DNA of 64,000 nt from Ophioderma brevispina (lineage: Eukaryota > Echinodermata > Ophiuroidea > Amphilepidida > Ophiodermatidae), in assembly GCA_023653785.1 (NCBI GenBank), contig JAMKCH010072445.1, positions 62,001-126,000 of the forward strand, in the 5' to 3' direction. Under the pieces are notes generated by a model. It searched no databases and was not told the DNA's origin. It worked only from the letters and a program-made list of their open reading frames with translations. The number at the start of each line of letters is the position of its first letter. Positions within the stretch are counted from its first letter, which is position 1. Positions 48,903 through 58,000 of the stretch are shown here, in pieces. The position numbers and the translations under genes were made by a program.

Positions 48903-48961
48903 CTTAAGCCAACTTTCCCGGCGAACGTTGTGATAAGAACTGGTGATGTTGGTCCACTAAA
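48903..48961 (+). CDS. Possible orphan coding exon (59 nt)
   Basis: A pyrimidine tract ending in CTCTTCTCTTCCAG precedes 48903. The segment stays open in one frame (LKPTFPANVVIRTGDVGPL) and is followed by a strong donor, AAA|GTAAGTAA, at 48962. Both splice signals are good and the base composition is more exon-like than its surroundings. No neighbouring exon is recognised and I do not know the protein. It could be a 5' exon of the ANKRA2-like gene 5.7 kb downstream, part of another gene or lncRNA, or coincidence. Confidence 0.3.
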
Positions 48962-51900
48962 GTAAGTAAATCCCCTTAATACACTTCCTTTACGATGTAA
49001 TTCTGAAACTAAGTACCATGACGCGTTTCAAAAGTGTTAAAATATGGCCTACTGTTCAACTTTTTATCTACAGTGTATTTGCTAAAAGGACACGGAATTA
49101 GCCTAAACGTGAACAGCCGTAGGACATTGGGACTGATACCAATTAAATGGGGCATTTTGTGATCCACAGCATAGTCCCCCACTTACTTTAAAGTTTGTGA
49201 TTTTTATATCATCTTAAACGTTGGTCTAAGTTGGGGTATGTATGTGTGCCTAATCTCTGCTCTTGAAGAAATCGTAAGTTAGTATTTGTCCGTACACGGA
49301 CAGAATATTACAAACACAGTAACCTAAGAGGTAGAGTGAGGCAAAATTTGGCATAAATCAAAACGCACGGTCGAATCAACGAAAATGTTTGAAAGATAGT
49401 TTTCTCGGGGATAGCTAGTAAACCATAAACCAATCATGAGGTGATAGGATTCACAAAAAGCACTTTAACATTTTCATAACCCTAAAAAAGTCCTTGGAAT
49501 AAGAGGATTACGGTTTAAAAATCCAGTGCACTAAGGCACGAAAGACCTTGGTGTTTTTCGACAAAAATCCGCACTGCTGGATAGAGGGCTGAGACAAATT
49601 AAAATTTATTTGGCCTAGATAATAAAGCTGCGAAAATTATAATCCGTTGACCGTCGCTCCCTGCTCTTCCCCAACATCGTGTGCAAGTGACGCCATCTAC
49701 GATATACAACGTAATCTGATAAATGCCATTTATTGACCTGCTGTGATCAAACGCAAGAAAAGTATTAAAATAATAAAAACAAGTTAAGGTTACGGCCAAG
49801 TCTAAGGGCTAAAGCAGGGTCTAAGTAAGTAAGGACCACTCAATCATCATGATCTATCGCTAAATGGTAGCAGGGTTTTTCAATTGCATTTAAAATCAAG
49901 ATCAAATGAGGGATCCATCTCGGTATTGTCTTAGAGATACGGCAAACTCAAGGAACAGACACTGACTGACATGACTGAGACAGGTTGATCGGAAATGCGG
50001 GATACATTTGATCGGATAATCTCTGCGAACAACTTCAACAAGTGAGAGGTGTGCTGCCTTTACCGCCTTGTCTATATTAGTTCGAATACAACCCTAAATA
50101 TACGAGCAAATCAGACGCATTCTTTAATCGGAATGACGTTTTCGTAATGGACCGCTCTATTTTAGGTTTGCCGAACAGTGTATTAAAAACTTGTTAGCGC
50201 ATTTGGTAGAAGCAACATTTACGGATTCACAACACCTCAGATTAAAATTATCACCAAGTTGTCTTGCTAAACCTTAAATACAAATCATCAACAGTGATTG
50301 GCAAAAACAGGACTTAGAAATAAACAAAATATACATCTACAATTGCTTTCACATGTTGAGTAATGGCGCTAGTATTGGCAGCTGGGTTGCGTCACTGTTG
50401 TGGAACTATACAATTATATGTGGAAGGATTTCCCTGAATTTTGTATCTTCAGAAAATAACTCATTATGAATTTTATGCATCTATTATGATAAAAGACCTT
50501 CTGATGTAAGTGTGTGCCTTGTTTTACGAGCAAGGATTATATTAAACAATTTTTATTAGCTCCAAAAAACGGCGAATATTTGCGAAACCTTTTTGCTTCG
50601 GAGCCTATTAATTTTACACTGATTGCACTGCTACAGGTTATTTTATACGGAAGTGCTTCTACCGTGATGCGAGTACGCCCAATTAAAAACGTTCATCACG
50701 GTAGAAGTTCCTTTTACTATCTTAACGTCAAACTCCGTCAGTTGACGGCGAGACTGGGAGGGATGAAGGCTATTTTGCCCGGGGCAGACGTGGTCAAATT
50801 AGACAAAATCTGCATATCCTGAAATTGCTATTATTATTTGCAACAACCTGTGCGATCTCCTTCTTGTATTCTTCTCATCCTTTGTATCTAAGTATTAAAG
50901 GTGCATTTCGTGATTCCAGCACCTTCTGTTTTATTCATTGATCACTAGATAGCCTTGAGAAAAGCTTATTCTAAAAAATGAGCTGATCCCGATCTTGCGG
51001 TTTTGTGTTATGAGCAATTGCTCGCTTCCACGGTCCCTTAAAATTAGTTCCAATAATGGAAACTTATGGCATCATCTTTAAAATTTGGACATATTTTTCT
51101 TGGTGCCATAAGTTACAACTGTTCTGTGGAGTTCCAAATGCCATTTAAGGTTTGAGATGTTTTGAGATGTGTATTTCCTAAATAAAAAGAAAAAATAATT
51201 TTCTTTTGACATACATAGCATCCTCTAGAGTCTGTAGAATAATTGTCTTACCAATTTGTAACCGATGCTACAATTTGTTCCCAAAAAGTTCATGTAAACC
51301 GGTACACAGGCTGCCAACTTTGGCAGCCCAATGTAGACACAAACAAGGGTAAGTTTCACCTGAAAATTTCATAATGTGAATTTTAAATCTGGAAAAATGG
51401 TTATCACATGATGCAGAAGACTCTCAAGAATGCCTACAATATAATGTTTATTGCAAATAATGATATTTAAGCCACTTGGCAGCTGTAAAGTTAGATAAGA
51501 AGCTGTCTGTGTATCTTGGCTTAAAAATGGCACTTTCACTACACAACTCGTCATGACTAGATAGTCTATGATAACATCAAGCCATAAAAAAGTTATGACT
51601 ATCTAGTCATGATATCAGGACTAACAGTCCCATTTACGGATCAGAAAGTACCAAAATTGTGAATTTCTACAGCTGCGGCGATTGGCGTAAGATTAGGTAC
51701 ACATGGATTACTAAGATAACAGTTCAGATGATATAAAAATCTCAACCATTTTTTAGGTTAAGTCGGGGGACGAGGCGGTGGATCACGAAATGCCCCTTTA
51801 ATCCACGGTACTGGAATTGTAACTATTTAACCAATTGTGCACGCAAACTCCCAAGTCAAATGATCAAATGTGTTGTTGCTCTGAAATTAACAAAAATTAT

Positions 51901-52660
51901 CCAAGTGTTGACTAACAAAAAGTAGGTTGGCGTAGCCGCGCGCACTGGTGGGAAAATGTAGCGCAACATTGGTTTCTATTGCGACCAAAAAAACAGCTCC
52001 GCCCGAGTCCTGCCGAAAATGACGCTTTGAGGGGTACTTTGCTAGTCAAAAGTAGCCCAATTGGGTGTGTAAGCGACATAGCAAACTCAACAGCTGTGAT
52101 CTTAGTTGCGTCTCTTGTCGTTTGGACATATAACACACGAAAGGTACTTGTGCTGTGAGCAGTGCGATGGATTGTGTTGCAAAAAGGCTGCGTAATGTGA
52201 CATCAAACTTATCAGCGATAAACAAAATGTCCGGCGTGTCTGAATATTGTTGTGATTTGTAACTGCTAAAAACTTCATGAATTTACATGATCACTGAGTC
52301 CAGAAAATCAATTCTAAGAACTTTTTAACACAGTGGAGAGTCCATATATTGCACCAAAGGAGAAATTTGGAAGGTAATGTCTCAAAATGGTGGGCAAATG
52401 AACTTTCTAAATTTTAGAAAGTCCTCACGGGATCCCCATGTAGTGTACAGAAAGTGTGATTCAAGCTAGAGAGACCCAGACTCTGTAAATTCGTGTGGCC
52501 CTGCATTGCAGAAAAATTCGACAATGGACTTTGATAATGTAAATTAGTTTCTCACCAGTCAACTGCACTTGCAACTCTAGACTTAGACACTATCTATGAT
52601 GCACTCAAAGAGTAAAAATATTTGAAATTTGCAGGAATAGCTTAAAAGTGAAGGATAAGT
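48962..52660. other. Intergenic, small hairpins only
   Basis: No gene recognised; open stretches up to 102 codons (50514-50822) have no domain. Two inverted repeats are clear. CTTCTACCGTGATG / CATCACGGTAGAAG lies at about 50655-50708, and TCATGACTAGATAGTC / GACTATCTAGTCATGA at 51551-51612. Phrases near 51930-52060 and 54060-54150 (AGTAGCCCAA...TTTCTAT) look like one dispersed repeat family. Confidence 0.5.
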
Positions 52661-52667
52661 CTGTGTA

Positions 52668-52825
52668 GAATTCTCGTAAATTACTTTTTTCAACTGAAGA
52701 ATTGCCAGACAAGGGAAGAAAAGGACAGTGTTCAAAGTCGAGCACGCAATGAATAGAGCTAGAGGAATTCCCCCCTCAGGTCTATTGACGCTAAGTTAAC
52801 GAGCTTACTTTGTGACATTACTCCC
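52668..52825. repeat. Dispersed repeat lacking the MITE seen at 53423
   Basis: GAATAGAGCTAGAGGAA joins directly to TTCCCCCCTCAGGTCTATTGACGCTAA here. The same flanks at 53403-53770 are split by a 316-bp inverted-repeat element. The minus strand also carries a tRNA-like A-box (TAGCTCTATTC at 52751-52761) without a matching B-box, so it looks like a truncated SINE head. Confidence 0.65.
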
Positions 52826-52977
52826 CGTCCTTACAAGGCCTTTATCCCGGGCCCTTAAAACCTGCCTCCTTGATACAAGGTATGTAACTGCAATCATTTC
52901 GATCCCACTGCTGCCACTAAATTTGTCACCAACTCCAATGTCGCAAACCGTAAACTATCTAATTACTCACCGAGCTA

Positions 52978-53336
52978 TAGGTCAGGTTCTTCAGGCCAGA
53001 GGCCAGGAGGACCTGCTACTGGTATCCTGGTAACCAGTACTACCTGTCCCAGGGCCGGGTTGTCGGCGGCTAAACCGACTCCCCCATCAGGTTTTTTGTT
53101 AAGAAAACCGATGAGGAGGGTAGCAAAAAAAAAAAAAAAAAAAAGAGGAAGCAAGTGGAGGAGGAGAGTAGGAGGGTTGGGTTGAGGATGGGGGATGCAT
53201 TGAATCGGGCGAAGTGGAAGGAGGGAGTAAGGGCGATTGCTACGAATGTGAGGTGAATCCGGCCACCCCTGGTTGCGGGGACAAAACCGGATTTAAAACT
53301 TTGGTTTTACTACTACTACTACTATACCAGCGACTT
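52978..53336 (+). mobile_element. RTE/SINE-like retroposon tail, copy 1
   Basis: Shares CTACTGGTATCCTGGTAACC, AGTACTACCTGTCCC, GGGTTGTCGGCGGCTAAAC and a 3' end GAATCCGGCCACCCC...GGGACAAAACCGG with 57893-58236. It ends in a TAC microsatellite (53309-53325). A CCACCCC..GGGACAAAACC end with a simple-repeat tail resembles RTE-type 3' ends and the SINEs that use them. A poly-A run of about 20 and a G/A-rich stretch replace the middle of the other copy. Confidence 0.55.
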
Positions 53337-53339
53337 ATT

Positions 53340-53416
53340 TCTCAGCCCCGCCGAGACCGGGACTCGGACCCAGGACCCCTCGGTCTCAAGTCGAGCGCGC
53401 AGTGAATAGAGCTAAA
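53340..53416 (-). mobile_element. tRNA-derived SINE head or tRNA pseudogene
   Basis: On the minus strand an A-box-like TAGCTCTATTC (53414-53404) is followed 44 nt later by a B-box-like GGTCCGAGTCC (53370-53360). Between them is a recognisable anticodon arm, CTCGACTTGAGACCGAG, with loop CTTGAGA (anticodon TGA, as in Ser). Spacing and order fit a tRNA. A poor 5' half and repeat context argue for a SINE head or pseudogene and against a working tRNA. Confidence 0.6.
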
Positions 53417-53422
53417 GAGGAA

Positions 53423-53738
53423 TAAGCGAAATTGGCATTACAGATGATGCATTGTGGGAAGGTTTTGCCACTTTTTAGGACTCCTGACCTTTGACAAATC
53501 AAGATTATGGTTTTAATAATTAAATGTTTTTATAACTATTCCAGCAATATAGACAATAAAAAATCATGCCGTAAATTATTTGGATAGATTAAAACATGTT
53601 TTCTATTTTTAAATATCAAATAATATCTTGGAACTATTTTTTGAAATCACTAAAAGACAATTTTCCTGAAATATTGACGGGGTCAAAGGTCAGGAGTCCT
53701 AAAAATATTACCGGAAGTTACAATGCCGATTTGGCTTA
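53423..53738. mobile_element. MITE-like element with ~85-bp terminal inverted repeats
   Basis: The left end (TAAGCGAAATTGGCATTACA ... TTTAGGACTCCTGACCTTTG) and right end (CAAAGGTCAGGAGTCCTAAA ... AATGCCGATTTGGCTTA) are inverted copies. The 316-bp element sits between GAGGAA and TTCCCCC. The related sequence at 52762-52775 has GAGGAATTCCCCC uninterrupted. There is no coding sequence. The exact ends and target duplication (TA or TTA possible) cannot be fixed. Confidence 0.8.
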
Positions 53739-54689
53739 TTCCCCCTTAGGTTTATTGACACTAACAAGCTTATACCTCGTGACAATACATGTAAAAGGTA
53801 CAATCAGCATGATACAGTAAATAGCTTGACCAATGGGTTCTACAATGTAGGTCGAGGCTGAGCTAGGGATGCTCAGAAAAAATAGAAATTGATAAAAAAA
53901 ATTAAAATTTATGTTGGTAAAAAAGAAAATAGAATTTACAGTAGTATTTGAGGTTGGTTAGTGGTTACCTAACTGAGACTAGAAATAACATTTGTTATTT
54001 CTAAGCACAGGATGGGCTCCAAATCTTGTGATCAGCTGGCAACTGTGCACTGAACAGTCAGTGTTGCCAACGAATATTTTGGTTAGGCCAGATAACCGAG
54101 GGCAAAAAGTAGCCCAAATTTCACCATAGGTTTCTATGGGACAAAAAATTGCTATGCACTGTGTCATCACTACTTGCACATATTAATTAATGAGCCCATT
54201 TGCACATTTGCTTCTCATCAGGGGGATCTTGCAAGTTTTAACCTGTAGTATTGTGAGCTATGACTGCTGTCTGCTAAATTACCCTCTCTAGCCCAAGAGG
54301 GAATTGGGGTTAAAGGAAGGTTTTGACTGCATTGAGAGCAGGTTTTAAGAGGCATAATACATCCACAAACATCTTCAAAATTTAAATAACAAAACAAAAA
54401 CAAAAACAAAATATATTGGTTATTAGCACAGAAGATTCTTTTGAGAAAAGCGAAGCCAGCTCAAGTCTGTAATCTGATTTATACTGGTGACTCAACATTT
54501 TTTTTAAGGTATGTTTTTTTTTTTTTGTATTTAGAAGTTCTTATGAAATAAGAAGAGATGTGTTAGGACTAATAAAACAAACCATCAATTTCTTGTGAAA
54601 ATCAAAAGGTTAGATCTCAAACATAAATGAGACACGGTTTTGTTTTAGACATTAAGGTCATATCAGGTGTTTTTTTGCTTTGATCTCAG

Positions 54690-55090
54690 GAGAATGGAAG
54701 CCAAAGGGACCACGACTGACCACCAAGCCATGACACTTTCAGCAGCAACATTAATGGGTGGCAACCTACCATTAACCACCAACCCCACCAACATCAATGC
54801 CATCATTCTCAATAGCCAGATTCCTGGTGCACAGAGACTTGCAGCCGAAGACTCGGCCACTTCGCCACCAGCTACCAGTCTTGCTGTCAGCCAAGGCCAG
54901 ACTGGTGTCGGTGTCACTCAAACCCCATTGCCTATTATTGGCGGTGGTACAGGCCTGAGACTGCCCCCTATTGTAGCAGTTGAGGGTGCCATCAAACCAG
55001 ACATATCTCTGTGTTCTAGAGTTTTGAAATCATTTAGTGATCAAGACCAAGCCAGCTCTGACTTGGAAGTGCAATCAGTAATGTTTCCAG
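54690..55090 (+). CDS. ANKRA2: ANKRA2-like exon with start codon
   Basis: The acceptor TTTTTTTGCTTTGATCTCAG ends at 54689 and the donor CAG|GTAAAT is at 55091. The ATG at 54694 has A at -3 and G at +4, a good initiation context, so a 5'-UTR exon is probably spliced on upstream. The 132 codons are rich in Thr, Ser, Ala, Gly and Pro (for example TPLPIIGGGTGLRLPPIVAV) and probably disordered. They lead to the family-specific CSRVLKSF...SDLEVQSVMF block at the 3' end. The exon ends in phase 1. Confidence 0.88.
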
Positions 55091-58000
55091 GTAAATATAT
55101 CCTGTTTATAGACAATTCTCAGAGGGGGTTTTGAACCAATCCCATAATGCATTGCAATGTGCCTCTGCTGTACTGTACTAAACACATGTCAGTACTTTAA
55201 TATGGATTAAAAGTGTTCCAAAAGTTTAAGAACCGCAAGTCTTTTCGTGATCATGTTAAAAATTCCCTAAGTACTAATGCTTTGTGGGCTAAAATGAGCA
55301 TAAAGTCAGGGTTTTTATGTATTAAGAATAGGAATTTTGTGGGATAACACAGTCCCATGAGAGATTTCATGCATTCTGATACTGCAATATACCATGTCCA
55401 TGGTCATCATATTCTGTGTGAATCCGTATTAGTTGTTTTACTCAGAAATAGAATGTGACAAAGATATACCAGCTGTACAGCATCCTGTCGATCCTCGTTT
55501 TTCGGTATTCAGACCTAGCTATTAGTCCAAATTTGGTTTTTCTCAGAAGACTGCCTTTGTAGCTTTTTAGTAGAATTCCAGTAGAATTTTTATAGGTTTC
55601 AGGCTTCAGGCAGGTGAACTTTGTTTGTATTTTTTTTAAGTTGCAAGAAAAAAAAAAAGAGATAAAAACTTAGCCAAAAAGTGCAATTAAAAAAATCACA
55701 AATTTTACCTAACCTTATTTAACTGTGGTAAAAGAATGCACTTTGCTTTTTTAGCAAGGTCATTTTTTTGCCTAACTAAGAAAAAAATGGAAGGTCACAG
55801 GTTTAATCCATGTGATGTTGAGAAATCATAGTATCACATTCTGCACAGCTGTTTGAAAGTCTCATTTATTATGACAAAATGAGAATAAAACAAAAAATAT
55901 CAACAGCGACACACTTTTGACAAATAATCTGGAGTATTTATTGCACTAACTACATCCTGTGTAAATTTGATGAAATTTAATTGCGGGCAAATATTATTTT
56001 TCATAAAAATCTAGTTTTACACATCTTTCTATGGGAAATAGGCATATAGAGGGCGCTCTAACATACAAATTATGACCTTTGTAGGCCTATATGGCAAGAT
56101 TCCCTCAATGGATTTTTCTGATTTTTGCGGAGGTTATAGCTCTTGCATGTCCCTACTTATATCAGTTGTCAAAATTGTGTTGCCATTGCTTAAAATTGCT
56201 CTAAAATAAAAGAGACAAATTGCATGGGGTCAAACAGCTGTGTCTGTGTACCTTAACTTCCGGACGTGGAACCATGTTTCAAGCTAAACCAGTATAATAT
56301 CTTGTAATTATATACCATGTTTGTGTATATGTGAAATTTCTTTGACTTAACTTTTTTCTCACAGAAACCAGAGGTTTATTGCCTACTGTAAAACGAATCT
56401 GTCCAAGCAGGTCTTCATCATCTAGTAAATCCAGTAAATCAAGCTATTCACCAATGAGGGTATGTATACACAGGGTTGATGGTGTAATTCTTGGTAGGGG
56501 ATCTGTCTTGTGATCGCAAGGTTCTGGGTTCTATTCCTTAATGGCACATTTCTACGGGAGTTTCCGTAACCTGACCCATCTGACACACTTTTTTCTGACG
56601 CACTTATGAATTCGGAAACCTTGATGGAATAAACCTGTGCTTTATTCTGGAATAACGGAATAAACTTGTGCTTTATTCTGTGAAGGGTTTCGGAATTCAT
56701 AAGTGTGTTAGATGGGTAGATGGGGTCAGGTTATGGAAACTCCCCATTTTCTACAATGTTTACTATTGGGATATGCAGGCTGTGAATTTGTTTATGTACA
56801 TGTATGGGTCAAAGTACAAAGGGCGACAGGTGATTCGCCCCCGAATTGCTTCAAACCACCTTTGAAAGTAAATAGCTAAGAGTAAAAAAACTATGAAAAG
56901 CATAGAAATTGCCCCCGTTGAATATTTTGCCATTGTGATCTGGAAATATGTGCAGCAAGCATTTTTTTGTAAGGGTCAAAGTTTCACAGGTAGTTTCACT
57001 CTGTGAGGCTATGCCTGATCTTTAGTTATGGAAAACATTTGCTCATGCTTATGCATTATGTCAGTTAGGGAGTAATTCAGTATACCAAGCATAAGGTACA
57101 AAACTGTCAGGATTTGGTTTATTTTAAAGAGATACAATGGCATAGAAAAATTCATTCAGACATAACGAAATGGATACTTTAATACACAAATCACTTCCTA
57201 AATTCAAAAACAATTTGGATGTTTACATTCTGTAAAAACAGCAAGAGTTACAGGGACTTTCTGCCACAGAGAATCAAGGTGTTGACATCCTTACCAGAAA
57301 GAACAGTGTATCTAACACATGTTTTGTCCTAATTGAAAAGCAATGAATGTCTGTGAGTTGATGACTGTATGCTTTTTAAGTCTGATAAAATACTGGCAGT
57401 AATGTCAGCATCCTTGGCTGTCTGTGGTAGAGAAGTGAAGTTTACAAGGAAAATAATATTAGATATTCCTCCTTTTTTCACAAATGTAAACACCCAAATT
57501 GTTTTTAAATTTGTGGAAGTGATTTCAGTATGGTTCCATTTCATTATGTTTCCATTGTTTACGTTAAACAGAGATTGCTCTGGTCTACTTGTTTCATGTA
57601 TGCATGTACAGGCATGCTGTGATCCGTTTAGTAACAACAATGGTTGATTTAGGTACTTGCATTGTTTTCCAGCAACCAACCACCCTTACTAATGCCAAAC
57701 GAGGGAATGTCCAGACAGCAACACCTACCTTTGTACCAGGTCAGTCCTCACTTTTATATTTTTAAAATTATTCTTGAAATGTGAACTTTCCTGTTTAGTA
57801 TATAGAAAAGCTTTGTTATAAGTATGCATTAAATTAGACTAGTGAAAAACATAGCATGTGATTTCATGCAGTGGATATTTGACAAAAGTGTTTTTAGGTC
57901 AGGTTTTCTTGAGGGCCTACTACTGGTATCCTGGTAACCAGTACTACCTGTCCCACTCCCAGGGCCTGGTTGTCGGTGGCTAAACTCTCACCCCCATTGA

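Noticed and set aside
50514..50822. 102-codon open reading frame
   Set aside because: Contains a hairpin (CTTCTACCGTGATG and its complement) inside the frame and no recognisable domain; more likely repeat-derived.
53340..53416. Functional tRNA-Ser (TGA) gene on the minus strand
   Set aside because: The anticodon arm and B-box are recognisable, but the acceptor stem and 5' half do not pair and it is embedded in repeat sequence; a SINE head or pseudogene is more likely.
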